A DNA stretch of 64,000 nucleotides from Barnesiella sp. WM24. Lineage in GTDB: Bacteria; Bacteroidota; Bacteroidia; Bacteroidales; Muribaculaceae. Where the stretch lies: assembly GCF_004570975.1 (NCBI RefSeq), contig NZ_SPPC01000011.1, forward strand, positions 62,001-126,000, written 5' to 3'. The translations under genes and the position numbers were made by a program. Shown in pieces: positions 41,701 to 51,016 of this stretch. Every line of letters starts with the position of its first letter. Position 1 is the stretch's first letter. The notes beneath the pieces are model-generated. The model did no database searches, was not told the origin of the DNA, and worked only from the letters and a program-made list of their open reading frames with translations.

Positions 41701-42268
41701 CGCGGCGGAGAACTTCGTTAGCATCCTCGGCTTCCTCTGCGGTCTTACACTCTTTCGACAGTGCTTCTATCAGTCCGTTGGTGGCATTAGCGGCCTGGCC
41801 CATGGCGTTAGGGTAGTTGCCTACATTGCGGAAGAAACGCTGCGTGCCCTGCTCGGCTTCCTTGAGTTTGGTGGTAAGTTCATTTATCTGGGCTTTCAGG
41901 TTCTCTCCGACTTCACCGGTTCGGTCCGCTTCACTCAGACGGTCATACTCTGCAGTCAGGTTCGACAGTTCTGCTCGCCATTGCACAAGAGAGCCGAGGT
42001 TCTCCTGCTGGGCTTTCTCCTGATTATTGATTTGCCGCGTGAGGGTATTTATGGCCGCGTTCTGCTGGTTTATGAATATGCGGGTTGTTTCTACCTGCCG
42101 GGCATATTCTTCCTGGCTGATATTACCCTCGTCAAGCTCCTTTTTGAGTTCCTTTTGACGAGCCATAGCATCAGCCACCTCTTTGCGGTACTTGGCAATC
42201 TGATCCAGGGCATCTTTATATCGCACCTGAATGTCCAATATTTTCGTTTTTACGTCGTTGTTAGCCAT
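38723..42268 (-). CDS. Tail tape measure protein
   Basis: 1181 residues, the largest tail protein. The N-terminal ~170 residues are coiled coil (YRKEVADAMARQKELKKEL), a hydrophobic segment appears around 280-310 (YVLAFLGLAGTVMLAKAW), a second around 570-600 (GITAIVKGLIEVVNWFIDLY), and long coiled coils continue to ~960. An Ala-rich region with LAAIATTVATVLANVATAIST ends the helical part. Length implies a long non-contractile or contractile tail of ~180 nm if one residue spans ~1.5 A. The gene is the penultimate of the operon, after the terminase and tail genes. Confidence 0.92.
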   Translation of the reverse strand: MANNDVKTKILDIQVRYKDALDQIAKYRKEVADAMARQKELKKELDEGNISQEEYARQVETTRIFINQQNAAINTLTRQINNQEKAQQENLGSLVQWRAELSNLTAEYDRLSEADRTGEVGENLKAQINELTTKLKEAEQGTQRFFRNVGNYPNAMGQAANATNGLIEALSKECKTAEEAEDANEVLRRALASIDPSAEGAADAIETLNKKIEENNAVIQEHEDQSTGLVDSLGELVGINTKFGSSLEALSRNSAGSVMEGLNVKAKALWKTLLGLLSNPYVLAFLGLAGTVMLAKAWYDYNKGLEEASRLTKQFTGLAGDDMRAYRDQVTAICDVFGDDFQDVLATADVLVAQFGISWQEALDTIKEGYEAGGNIGGDMLDKLQKMPAAFNEMGMSAKQYMAIVSQTSTGLWGDKGLESLKEGNERIREMSTATADSLKAIGINAKQVQKDISDGSKTTFDVLQEVAGKLKDMPADSQVVGETLKNVFGQQGVEAGAKMIGTIADLNTNLDECVEKQGIVAQIQEEQVQAQTELNAALSALFDTTGGTFETMTANAKLFVTQGITAIVKGLIEVVNWFIDLYNNSIVVRAGVASITLQFKTAWSVIKNICGLIADEIMGLAKIIKGALTLNWDDVSAGWDQFRSATRKAVSAIANETVENTKEAWAQMDKKLEKVEIKTSTAAASVTDSQSGESGNTPKKNTPKSTSSKSATTDPAKTEAELLRKAEDELLKITVQAAATRRKQLVLSYDRQIEDYKKKLAEDKTLTEKSREAILSIISSIEKQKANALAEFDAEEIKKQVEHDSKLIELKLSAVEEGTKQELELKLASIDQKEKLDLAQAEKDYENETERQEALAAIRDKYRKEREAADEEYRTLNIERQKQVLQNEIAQLDIAETEKQLHREGIRVMTDTEMEADRQRKLESIGGFEAEKLRLEEESAQKAYEALIERGQLSTQTDAEWLAEQNAAKQEWLNKQVAINDAYVKNEQAKQQAVRAVTNGLVGLLETLGEENSAFAKMAKVITLAQIAIDTGRAISSGIASASALPFPANLAAIATTVATVLANVATAISTVKSAKFATGGKVNGPGSGTSDSIPAMLSNGEYVMTARATRMFEPLLAAMNSIGAGVPIQVANSYESVDSAEMMTDSFERAAREIKPVVSVVEITEAQERVDMIENLDNF

Positions 42269-42269
42269 A

Positions 42270-44345
42270 TTATTCTTCCTCCGGGAGTTTTAGCAGTTCG
42301 CATTTACATATACCCTTGCTGTCGCGAGTAATTGTCACTATGGCAAAAAAAGCACAGTATTTCGACAAGTACACTGGCGTAGAGTAGTCTAATATCCTCA
42401 AATCATGTTCATTTAAGCGCAGATTTTCTGAGATGATTACGGGGTTCTCCATTATTTTTGACAGGTATGAATACGATGAGTCGTTATTTATCCTCGGAAA
42501 ATCATTCCATACCTCCATACCCATCCATATTATACCGGTCGGTGTTCCCGGTGAAGAGTATTGGATGAATGGTTTAATCATGCCAAAACAAGGTTTCGCC
42601 TCTTTGGTCTTCACTTCGTCATTTTCGACATACCAAAATTTCATGGTATCACCTGTCTGCCGTTTGGGATCTTTCTTGTTTTTTATATAAGGAGCGTAAA
42701 ACGGAAGTTGAATGATGGTTTTGTTTTTTTCGATTACTTCATTTTGAACACGAATTATACCGATTCCACTTTCGTAGACATCTGTTTCGTCTTCGTCGGC
42801 GTCACTATCTACATTGTCGTTCTTCATAATGTAATAGTTATTTTGACCAAAACCATTTACGCTATAAGTTGTTTTACTTGGTAACGTTGCATACTCAGAC
42901 GTAATCTTACTGCTCCAATCTAAGGAGTTGCCCGCAAGGAGTTTTCCTCTTATGTCAGTATAGAAGACCGGAATTATCTCATTGGCATTATTAATAGTAG
43001 GAAATGCTCCCATCATAAAGAATAGGGACTTCATTAGCGTCAAGCAGCTAATGTCGGGAAGATTACTCATTAGGTCCATTGGCATTGAGCCAGCTTCACT
43101 TTCAGTTTCATTCCATTTGATACTATCTATGGAATAGGTTGAATAAAGTCGAGTATATGAGTTTTCTAAAATTCCTGAAACGCTGAATCTATTAAGTCCA
43201 CAAGTGAAAGCCATGAATACAGTGGCCCCCGACGGGAGTGTAAAGGTCAAGCGGTCTTTGCCATTCTTTTGGGAGAAATCAAAGACCCAGCAAAGAATTC
43301 CGCTAGAAGATACTCCATATTTCCCCTCTATTCCTGCGACCTCATTTGTGTCGATAAAAAATGAAAGTTTGGGAGAACTGCCTGCCGATTCGTTGAGCGT
43401 CACATCCCAGTCATATCGGTCAGGACGCCACATAAAATTGGCACAGAATTGGCTGTCGGCATCTATTTCTAGTGCAGATTTACTTATATTGGTAATGCTT
43501 ATCACGCTTCCTGCGTCATTCTTATTTACTCGCAGGAAATTAGCATCAACAGTCCCGAAGGCATTTGTCGGGCTAACAATTACATTGCCAATACCATTTA
43601 TCGACTGGCCGTTTACGAAGCCCATTAAGAGCGATGCTATTTCTTTTTCTTCTTCATCTGAAACATTTATTGCAGGAATTACCCCCATTTTGATAATGTC
43701 GTGAGTATCGGCCTCTTCGCCATAGACATAAGCTTTACCGAGATTGAATTTAGTTCCAAACTGAGTGTTTATCAATTCAATAAGTCGATAAACAGGAATG
43801 GCCGGTAGAGGGAAAAAGGAGTAGGTGTTATAGATATTTTTATTGCCGCCTTCGCTGATATAGGGTAGTCCTGCATTATATAGTGGTTGGACGTAGTTCA
43901 GGGTATTTTTGTAATCTCCAATCTTAGCATTACATGGGCCAAAAATTGGTTTGGCTTCTAAAGGCAACTCACGAATAGATATGTCATTATCTTTCAATGC
44001 TTGAAAGCCGTCAATAACCCCCCAAGTCATTACAGCATTAAAACATGTTTCGGTGCTGTCGATATACAGATTCGCATTTGAAAATAGAGGTATGCCATTC
44101 TGCATGTACTCTGCTTTCAGTCTCCTGCGGATTTTAGAAGAAATACAGCGAATATCATCCGCGTTATTGAGGATACGCCGGTTGTTCGCAGTCATTGGCA
44201 GCCTGAAAGTGTATGTGCGAGAGCAGGTGATCTTTGACAAATCACCAAAGATATTGCTCGCGAAATTTAAGGTTATTCCGCTCGGCATGGAAAGGTCTAC
44301 TTTAAACCTTTGCCCGTTGTCTATGATATATAATTCTTCGTACAT
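42270..44345 (-). CDS. Tail protein, probable distal tail/baseplate, 691 aa
   Basis: Starts MYEELYIIDNGQRFKVDLSMP followed by a beta domain with LSKITCSRTYTFRLPMTANNRRIL, the same opening as Bacteroidota phage distal-tail proteins ('DxSxITxxRTxTFxLPxTxNN'). Later parts are beta sandwiches. No hydrolase motif. It lies directly before the tape measure gene in transcription order. Confidence 0.7.
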   Translation of the reverse strand: MYEELYIIDNGQRFKVDLSMPSGITLNFASNIFGDLSKITCSRTYTFRLPMTANNRRILNNADDIRCISSKIRRRLKAEYMQNGIPLFSNANLYIDSTETCFNAVMTWGVIDGFQALKDNDISIRELPLEAKPIFGPCNAKIGDYKNTLNYVQPLYNAGLPYISEGGNKNIYNTYSFFPLPAIPVYRLIELINTQFGTKFNLGKAYVYGEEADTHDIIKMGVIPAINVSDEEEKEIASLLMGFVNGQSINGIGNVIVSPTNAFGTVDANFLRVNKNDAGSVISITNISKSALEIDADSQFCANFMWRPDRYDWDVTLNESAGSSPKLSFFIDTNEVAGIEGKYGVSSSGILCWVFDFSQKNGKDRLTFTLPSGATVFMAFTCGLNRFSVSGILENSYTRLYSTYSIDSIKWNETESEAGSMPMDLMSNLPDISCLTLMKSLFFMMGAFPTINNANEIIPVFYTDIRGKLLAGNSLDWSSKITSEYATLPSKTTYSVNGFGQNNYYIMKNDNVDSDADEDETDVYESGIGIIRVQNEVIEKNKTIIQLPFYAPYIKNKKDPKRQTGDTMKFWYVENDEVKTKEAKPCFGMIKPFIQYSSPGTPTGIIWMGMEVWNDFPRINNDSSYSYLSKIMENPVIISENLRLNEHDLRILDYSTPVYLSKYCAFFAIVTITRDSKGICKCELLKLPEEE

Positions 44346-44348
44346 AGT

Positions 44349-45788
44349 CTATAATGACTGAGCGTTAATATCTGGTTGCGCGAAACTAAATTCCAGATCG
44401 TTCAAGACGTTGCCATTTTTGTATGATACAGTTCCATCTTGAATCTGTATGGGCTGCCAGATGGCGTCTCCGTTATTATCAACTCCTATATAGAGGTCAA
44501 CTATCGGTGCCGTTAGAATTGTAACAACATATTCGTATATTTCATCAGGTAAGCTTACGGCGCAACACTTATGTGTAACGGAACATTCAATACTCCTACT
44601 TCGGTTGTGATTGGCAAAATACATACCGCCTATTGGATTGTCATTCACCACAACATCAGAGCTGAGCTTGTTTTTGTATGCAATCTGCCCCTTGCGGAAT
44701 AAGAAGTATTGGAGATTTCCCTGCCGGTCAATCCATCGTAGATAGTAACCGTCGGTATCATTGCAAATCTGCATTTTTATCAACACGAGGTTTTCCCCGG
44801 TTTGGAAGAAAGTATAGTCGAATGTATTATCGAATACAGACATGAGTCTTGCTTCCTCTGATACACGGTATTTGATTGTAGCGTTGCGCTGGGCAGTCGG
44901 GAATACTTGATTCAAAGGAATATCCTCGAAACCTAAATCCGAGAACATACCACAATAAACAAGTTCGTCACTGATAAATCTATATCTCGCGTATCCGGTC
45001 GGAGTCTCAAGCAGATAAGTTACATTAGATAATGGCTTGTTGTCATTGGCACTGTTACAATAGTCCGATGTATTGCCAAAGAACTCATTTTCATCGCCGG
45101 TCCAGTTCGCATAGAATTTACCATCCTTTTTTACAACGAAACGTTTCTTCTGCGCGTAATAGACAACTTCAAAAGGCAAAGATACTGTACCAGATGTTAG
45201 GGAGGGAATATCAGGAGCCAACTTTTCCAGTTTCTCGAAGAAGCATACTTTTGTATCTTGGCATATTGGTTCGTTGCTATATACTCCGCCGTCGAACTTC
45301 CCGAAGAATTGTACCTCACGATTATACCTGAAAAGAGATACAGTGAACGGGAACTTCTTAAACCATATTAGATTCCTTTCGTAATAAGGCTTGTTAGCGG
45401 ATCTGTTGAACACTCCGATGTTGCCGAACCGCTCGCCAAGAGCCAAATTTCCCCAAATTACCAAGGTCGAGAATGTGAACAGATTGAGGGAAGCCACTTT
45501 GACGGTCACTGAAACTTCTATGCATCGCTGATTTTGAGGGTCGTCAAACATCAACTCAAAGAGCCGACTGAGATATATCTTAGCTCGGCCCATATACATC
45601 GAAACCTTGATAGTTTGCTCGTCAACGGCAGAAGAGCCACTTATTTTTTGCACAACCACAGTCAAGACTCCGGCGGGCCATGCGGATTCTATCTCTATGA
45701 AATTGGGATTGAAAGCAAAGCAGACCTCATCGGGGTACTTAGCCACCGAGTCAGCTATGTTTACAAATTTGAATGTTTCGGTTCTCAT
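44349..45788 (-). CDS. Tail/virion structural protein, 479 aa
   Basis: Beta-rich; opens MRTETFKFVNIADSVAKYPDEVCFAF, includes LWGNLALGERF-like loops and ends with a C-terminal FSFAQPDINAQSL. ATGA overlap with the 45785 gene, 3-bp gap to the next. Its place between tail-completion and baseplate genes suggests a tail role; no enzyme motif seen. Confidence 0.55.
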   Translation of the reverse strand: MRTETFKFVNIADSVAKYPDEVCFAFNPNFIEIESAWPAGVLTVVVQKISGSSAVDEQTIKVSMYMGRAKIYLSRLFELMFDDPQNQRCIEVSVTVKVASLNLFTFSTLVIWGNLALGERFGNIGVFNRSANKPYYERNLIWFKKFPFTVSLFRYNREVQFFGKFDGGVYSNEPICQDTKVCFFEKLEKLAPDIPSLTSGTVSLPFEVVYYAQKKRFVVKKDGKFYANWTGDENEFFGNTSDYCNSANDNKPLSNVTYLLETPTGYARYRFISDELVYCGMFSDLGFEDIPLNQVFPTAQRNATIKYRVSEEARLMSVFDNTFDYTFFQTGENLVLIKMQICNDTDGYYLRWIDRQGNLQYFLFRKGQIAYKNKLSSDVVVNDNPIGGMYFANHNRSRSIECSVTHKCCAVSLPDEIYEYVVTILTAPIVDLYIGVDNNGDAIWQPIQIQDGTVSYKNGNVLNDLEFSFAQPDINAQSL

Positions 45789-46270
45789 TGCGTACTGTCA
45801 TTTATGGTCGACACTTGGTCGAGCAGATTAATAGCCATAGCCTCGCTCATCTTATCAAGCTCTTCATTTAGCACTGTTGTGAAAATGTCATCATACTGTT
45901 TGGTGCGATGCAATTTGGTTCCTTTCTTCATGATATTAAAAGCTACCGCGCCGGCAAAAGAGCGCATAACAGATTCCTGGTTCGCATTCTGTCCGTACTT
46001 AGCCTTAGCAGATATACCTTTTGCCTGTGCCCACGCCATAATAATTTCAACGAAGTTCATCGGAACGGCACCAGGTCCTCGACCACGTTCCATAGCAAGA
46101 AACGCCTTAGAACCCCACAGAATAGCATGTCCGTCGCCTACCTCAACTTTGAGAGAAGCGACTGTACGACCACTGGCGTTACGCTTATTCATTGCCATGC
46201 GCTCCGCAATCTTGGTCTTGATATTGTTCAGGTGTTCCCTGAGAATTTCGTTGGTATCTGCCATAATCAT
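45785..46270 (-). CDS. HK97 gp10-like tail completion protein
   Basis: 161 residues. Motif around residues 50-95, AILWGSKAFLAMERGRGPGAVPMNF and IIMAWAQAKGISAK, resembles HK97 gp10-type head-tail joining proteins (E-x-G-x-GP-P, then a W-x-x-x-K-G helix). Start 46270 gives an ATGA overlap with the upstream gene. Confidence 0.65.
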   Translation of the reverse strand: MIMADTNEILREHLNNIKTKIAERMAMNKRNASGRTVASLKVEVGDGHAILWGSKAFLAMERGRGPGAVPMNFVEIIMAWAQAKGISAKAKYGQNANQESVMRSFAGAVAFNIMKKGTKLHRTKQYDDIFTTVLNEELDKMSEAMAINLLDQVSTINDSTQ

Positions 46271-46782
46271 TCAGTCTTGTCTGGAGATTCTTTGGGAGTC
46301 TCGTACTCGTCCTCACAAAGAGATACGCCCTCTTCCTCTTCGAGTATCGGTGTGATGACTATTCCGGTCACATTCTCATCAAGGTGGTCGTATAAAACCT
46401 GGTATGGAAGTTTGCCCTCAAGCTCCGAGAAATATCCACTATCGTTTATAGCTTTGATGAAACGATAGCACAGCCGCTTCATCTGCTCAATTAGCGCGTC
46501 GTTCTCTTCGCTCTCAAAATCAAATTCGGTCGAGCACAAGAACGCAATCTGCGCTTCGGGAAAATCTCGTATCTCTTGCCGGTTAGCATCAATGTAGAAA
46601 TCGCCTGACGGGGGAAGAACATACACAATCGTAGGCTTCCTGATAGTATCCATTTCCACATTGAGTGTAGCCCAGTTATAGAAACGATACTCAACATCTG
46701 CTCCCATCTTCTCCACAATGCTGCGCACTTTGCCCTCTACCGTTCCGAGAGCCTTGTCGTTATCGAATGCCGGGTTCTTCAT
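46267..46782 (-). CDS. Tail terminator/completion-like protein, 171 aa
   Basis: Acidic alpha/beta protein: KVRSIVEKMGADVEYRFYNWATLN, then PTIVYVLPPSGDFYI and a long helix (DALIEQMKRLCYRFIKAIND). This is the shape of gpU/gp11-type tail-terminator proteins that follow the gp10-like gene. Assignment is by place and pattern. Confidence 0.5.
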   Translation of the reverse strand: MKNPAFDNDKALGTVEGKVRSIVEKMGADVEYRFYNWATLNVEMDTIRKPTIVYVLPPSGDFYIDANRQEIRDFPEAQIAFLCSTEFDFESEENDALIEQMKRLCYRFIKAINDSGYFSELEGKLPYQVLYDHLDENVTGIVITPILEEEEGVSLCEDEYETPKESPDKTE

Positions 46783-47381
46783 CTTCTCTTGGCTTGGTTC
46801 ATATATTGTTTGTGGAGCCGTCGCTCGTAGTTGTTCTGCTCAGTATCATTCTTCATACAGTTGTAGATACGCACCCAGGCCACATCGCGGACCTCATTCT
46901 GATTCGTGATACCCATTCTGCGGGCATACCAGTCGAGGACGCCGAATGGCCCAAACTGCAAATCTTTCACACCGGCCGCAAGTTCGTCGGAAGAATAGTT
47001 TACTTTGAGCGACGAGAACAATTCGTTGATTTTCTCTATCTGCCTTCTGCAGAAATGCATGAAGCCAAACACGTCAAAAACATTCAACGAATAAGCCTCT
47101 TTTGGCGAAATGTCAAGCAATATTCGCAGGCACTCCACAGCGGGGTCGTCGGCACTGGCAGCGTTACGGAGCTCGTCAAGCTTGCCATAGCTGATGGCAA
47201 AGAGGTCTTTGGGGACTTCCTTGCCACAAAGGAAACCTGGGCATTTAGCCTTATCGAGCGTCGCTATCAATTCGTCTTGGTGCGTCTTTCTGCAACAAGG
47301 GAATAGTACGAGGAATTCTCCGTATGTATATCGGCGTTCTGTTCTCGTCCTTCGTTTTTTATATTTTCGGCTCTTTTTCAT
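46779..47381 (-). CDS. Hypothetical protein, 200 aa
   Basis: Arg/Lys-rich start (MKKSRKYKKRRTRTERRYTYGEF), helical core with KCPGFLCGKEVPKDLFAISYGKLDEL, and a basic tail. Lies between the large terminase gene and the tail completion gene. Might bind DNA or serve as a head-tail protein; unrecognised. Confidence 0.5.
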   Translation of the reverse strand: MKKSRKYKKRRTRTERRYTYGEFLVLFPCCRKTHQDELIATLDKAKCPGFLCGKEVPKDLFAISYGKLDELRNAASADDPAVECLRILLDISPKEAYSLNVFDVFGFMHFCRRQIEKINELFSSLKVNYSSDELAAGVKDLQFGPFGVLDWYARRMGITNQNEVRDVAWVRIYNCMKNDTEQNNYERRLHKQYMNQAKRR

Positions 47382-47446
47382 ACACTCAAAGTTACTTACA
47401 TTTGTTTGGTGGTATTAAGTTGATTGACATTACTAACTGCACGTTT

Positions 47447-48808
47447 CTATTCAGTGCTGTACGACTTTACATTCATCTTCGCTCCATTTGTCGGCTTAGT
47501 CCGGCGGAAGAACATATTCATCATAAGAGCGTCCATATAGTCAGGCGAGCGTCCGATGATGATTTTCATTGTTTCCTTAGGGATAATGCCCTTGCGACGA
47601 ACATCATTGTCTATGTATGCCTGCTTGAGCGCTCCCAGCTCTTCCATCAACCTTTCTCTCTGATCCGGATTGCATATCACTCGGATTTTGCGCTCGTTGA
47701 TAAGCTCAGCAAGTTTGAAATAGCACTCTGCTCGCAGGTTCTCGTACTTCTCACGATTGTTCGGGCTTCCGCCACCATGGAATTCTTTGATGCCAGGCAA
47801 GAAGCTCTCGAGATAGCTGCCTACGCCGTCTGCATCGACTATGGTGTAGGAGCGAGGAACTTTCTCTTGCTTCAGTACGTCGCGCAGGGTTTCGTAGACC
47901 TGCTTGCCGGGAGAATAAACCTCATCAACTACAATGCGGCATACATTCCCTTCCCAAACCGTTACGATGAATCGGTCGTGTCCTTTTAATGCAATGTCGG
48001 CCGAGCAGGACCGAGCAGGTTTCGGAAGAACATGCTCATTCGTAAAAAGGTCATTGATGGCATCGAAATCACACAGCGTCGCCGGGTCATCATCATACTC
48101 GAAGTTCCCAAAGTACAAGCGTTGAACTGTAACCTTATCTGCTTTGAGCAAGTTGTCGATGTAAGCCTGATCTACGTGAGGATTATCAAGAGGCAGAGAC
48201 TTTATGAAACGGCGGTGGGGCGCAAGTGTACCCATCTTGGCTGGTTTCACAAAGTCCGTATAAATCCAATTGCGGCGAGGGTTACAAGTGTATAGTGCTT
48301 TCGGCATTGTGCGCCACTTCGTACCATCGGGATTCTTGCCATTCAGCACGGAGAAGCGACCTTTGAGTACGGAAATGGCTTTAGCGCATATCTGCTGAGC
48401 CTCGTCGATGAAACAATCAGTAATACCATAAGAACCGAGGCGGTCATACTCTGGGTCCGATGGCATCAATTTCAAGTCACGAAAGTAGATGACACTCCCG
48501 TTGGAGAAATTTGCTATCAATCGCGTTGAGTTAAATTCCACCACTGAGTTCAGGTGTAAATCGGTCAAAACCTCAAAAAACGTAACGACAGTCGTATCAC
48601 GCAGCTTCACACTCTCTTCTCGACAGATGAAGCCTACCGATCCGGCCATCGTTATTCTACGCAGTATTTGCCATAGGCAACCGAGGTAGGTCTTACCGCC
48701 ACGCGCTCCACCACCATACAAGACTTCGGACACCTCACTATCATCCGGAGATAGATAGTCAAGTGCCTGCGCTTGCTTGCTGAAAACGTGGACATCTACC
48801 GAACTCAT
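47447..48808 (-). CDS. terL: Terminase large subunit
   Basis: 453 residues. ATP-driven DNA translocase and packaging nuclease. Walker A GGGARGGKT at 32-40; Walker B ITDCFIDEAQ with Asp135 and Glu136; nuclease acidic residues Asp271 (SADIALKGHD) and in IVDADGVGSYLE, and a terminal PDYMDALMM motif with Asp. These match the TerL family. Small terminase subunit lies upstream in the same operon at 51009. Confidence 0.95.
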   Translation of the reverse strand: MSSVDVHVFSKQAQALDYLSPDDSEVSEVLYGGGARGGKTYLGCLWQILRRITMAGSVGFICREESVKLRDTTVVTFFEVLTDLHLNSVVEFNSTRLIANFSNGSVIYFRDLKLMPSDPEYDRLGSYGITDCFIDEAQQICAKAISVLKGRFSVLNGKNPDGTKWRTMPKALYTCNPRRNWIYTDFVKPAKMGTLAPHRRFIKSLPLDNPHVDQAYIDNLLKADKVTVQRLYFGNFEYDDDPATLCDFDAINDLFTNEHVLPKPARSCSADIALKGHDRFIVTVWEGNVCRIVVDEVYSPGKQVYETLRDVLKQEKVPRSYTIVDADGVGSYLESFLPGIKEFHGGGSPNNREKYENLRAECYFKLAELINERKIRVICNPDQRERLMEELGALKQAYIDNDVRRKGIIPKETMKIIIGRSPDYMDALMMNMFFRRTKPTNGAKMNVKSYSTE

Positions 48809-48882
48809 TTACTGCTGGAAATTTGACAATATGCACCTACTTCATGGATACTGTAAAATTTGTAAATACTCGATGATAGACA

Positions 48883-49119
48883 TCATGCCTTTACTCCAGC
48901 GTCAATCTCGGGCTTTTTACCCTGATAAGTGAACTTCGCTTTCGGCACAAGAGTGAGCTCAAGAGCCTCAAGAATAATGTCAAGATTCTCGTTGCTGATG
49001 GCGCGATTGCCAACGAGGAACGACGAAATCGAGCTGGGGTTGATCTTGGTTTTCTCGGACAGTTCCTTCACAGAAATACCGCACTCATTCATCTTGCCTT
49101 TAATCTTCTCTCTGAACAT
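48883..49119 (-). CDS. XRE-family HTH regulator, 78 aa
   Basis: Start at MFREKIKGKMNECGISVKEL, because the longer frame to 49263 overlaps the other XRE gene. HTH: SVKELSEKTKINPSSISSFLVGNRAISNENLDIILEALEL, the typical XRE pattern. It overlaps the next regulator by 20 bp. Between the SNF2 helicase and the large terminase. Confidence 0.8.
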   Translation of the reverse strand: MFREKIKGKMNECGISVKELSEKTKINPSSISSFLVGNRAISNENLDIILEALELTLVPKAKFTYQGKKPEIDAGVKA

Positions 49120-49339
49120 TGTCTGCAGGTTTAGAGGGTTTATATACAATATCAGTGCTGCCGAGGGTAAGGCCCAGCACCATACATATCTTTTCAAGCA
49201 CATCGAATGGAATCGTGCGCTTCCCCCGGAGGTAGGCAGAAAGGTTTTGCGTTTTAATGCCAACCTTCTCGCTTAGCTCGGTTTGTTTAACATCGAGTTC
49301 CTTCATGCGAAGGAAGATTTTGTCTTTTACTGTAGTCAT
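49100..49339 (-). CDS. XRE-family HTH regulator, 79 aa
   Basis: HTH: VKQTELSEKVGIKTQNLSAYLRGKRTIPFDVLEKICMVLGL, a standard XRE domain filling the protein. Together with the overlapping gene it is a candidate for the regulator of the repeated promoter elements; this is inference. Confidence 0.8.
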   Translation of the reverse strand: MTTVKDKIFLRMKELDVKQTELSEKVGIKTQNLSAYLRGKRTIPFDVLEKICMVLGLTLGSTDIVYKPSKPADNVQRED

Positions 49340-49342
49340 ATT

Positions 49343-51016
49343 TCAGATTTTATGTTTTCTCTTGTAATGCTTGAGGGTGGCATCGACAATGCTTTCCTCT
49401 ATGTCGTTGACAGCACCGGTTACTACACTTGAGTCTTCGCGCTCCTTTTGAATAATCTCCAGGATTCTCTCGTCAATGGTATTGCGGGCGAGAAGATAGT
49501 AGCAGTTTACAGCGTTCTTTTGTCCGTTGCGGTGTGCTCTACATTCTGCCTGCTCACAATCCGAGGCAGTCCACGGAAATTCTATGAACAATATCCTTGA
49601 TGCTGCCGTCAGCGTTATACCTACTCCGCCAGACTTGTAGTTAAGAGCAATCAACTTGCAGTCTGGATTGTTCTGGAACTTGTCGATGGCCTCCTGCTTC
49701 TTTTCCTGCGAGTCAGAGCCTGTCACTGATACACAGCCGGGGAACGAATCCATTATCTCCTTCATCACTGATTTATGGAAAGCGAAAACTATAAGTTTGT
49801 CGCCACCGTCGATAACATCGTGAATGAATTGCTTCGCCTCGTTCATCTTGCCTTTGGCAGATATTTGGCGTAGATGGTTAATCTGCACCATTGCTGTAGC
49901 CCTGGCGGCACTTTTGAGTTTAGCGTCCGAAGCAGATTCATATTCGATGAGATAGCGGATAAGATCATTCTCGGCAAATTCATATTCTTTACGATTAGCG
50001 ATGTCGACAGTGAGATATTGGCGGGTTTTCTCCGGAAGGTCTTTCAAAGCGATAGCCTTATCTCTGCGGAAGTAGCAAGATTCCCATAGACGGTAGTGTA
50101 ACTCATAAAGATTGGATGATTTGTCGGGGCCTTGACAATAGCGTTCCCGGAATCTTGCGACTCCGCCGAAGTCATCGATACGACGCATAATCTTCAACTG
50201 CTGTATGAAATCTTCGTTGCTCGTTACCAAGGGGGTGCCAGTCAATAACCAGATGTACTCCTTGTTGGCGCATATAGCCTCAATATATATGGACCATAGC
50301 GCAGTATCATTGCAACAGCGATGAGATTCGTCTATGATTACAGACTTGAACATGGCGGCTCTCTTGTCGAGGACGATATTCTTAACAGTAGTCCGGCCCC
50401 TGACGCGACTCACGAAATATTTCTTCACACTTTCGTAGTTTGTGATGAATATATTGCAAGTGCCGGTTTCCATGTGGCGGTGCCAAGAATCTCTGTTCTC
50501 ATTTGAGAGAATCATAGCCTGCTTGCCGATAAATCGCTGGAATTCTCTCTGCCACGTTACTTTCATTGTTGCTGGCGCAATTACGAGGCAGGGATAGGCT
50601 CTGGCTATGGATACGGCCGCAATGGATTGGAACGTCTTGCCGAGACCCATATCGTCACCGTTGAAGCATCGTTTGTGTTCAACCATATACTGAATACCCT
50701 TGCGTTGGTAGTCGTAGGGCTGGAGTTTCAAGTGGGTAATCGGGTACTGTAAATCCGGCATTTTGTCGGGGTAGCCCAGTACCTCCACTCTGTCACCTAC
50801 TTCACAGACAGCAGACGCCAGACGCCGTTTCACAGCATAGTCGCAGAACTCGCGGACAAACAGCCTGTCGTGTAGTCCTACACGCCAACAACGGTCGCGA
50901 ATGATGAAACGGGCTGATGGTATCTTTTGGATATAGTATGCCAAAGCAGGGCTATTATAAAAATACAATTCATAATAGCCCTCTTCACGTTTCTCTATGA
51001 GGTAGATTTCATTCAC
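49343..51016 (-). CDS. SNF2-family helicase
   Basis: 557 residues. ATP-dependent DNA translocase. Walker A DDMGLGKT (121-128), DEAH-type box VIIDESHR (around 227), and the C-terminal helicase lobe with ...SGGVGITLTAASRILFIEFPWTASDCEQAECRAHRNGQ (motifs V and VI). Phages often carry such a helicase between packaging and regulatory genes. It overlaps the TerS gene by 8 bp. Confidence 0.95.
   Translation of the reverse strand: MNEIYLIEKREEGYYELYFYNSPALAYYIQKIPSARFIIRDRCWRVGLHDRLFVREFCDYAVKRRLASAVCEVGDRVEVLGYPDKMPDLQYPITHLKLQPYDYQRKGIQYMVEHKRCFNGDDMGLGKTFQSIAAVSIARAYPCLVIAPATMKVTWQREFQRFIGKQAMILSNENRDSWHRHMETGTCNIFITNYESVKKYFVSRVRGRTTVKNIVLDKRAAMFKSVIIDESHRCCNDTALWSIYIEAICANKEYIWLLTGTPLVTSNEDFIQQLKIMRRIDDFGGVARFRERYCQGPDKSSNLYELHYRLWESCYFRRDKAIALKDLPEKTRQYLTVDIANRKEYEFAENDLIRYLIEYESASDAKLKSAARATAMVQINHLRQISAKGKMNEAKQFIHDVIDGGDKLIVFAFHKSVMKEIMDSFPGCVSVTGSDSQEKKQEAIDKFQNNPDCKLIALNYKSGGVGITLTAASRILFIEFPWTASDCEQAECRAHRNGQKNAVNCYYLLARNTIDERILEIIQKEREDSSVVTGAVNDIEESIVDATLKHYKRKHKI

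Noticed and set aside
41603-42331. 242-codon plus-strand frame
   Set aside because: Antisense to the tape measure N-terminus; no leader or promoter; shadow frame.
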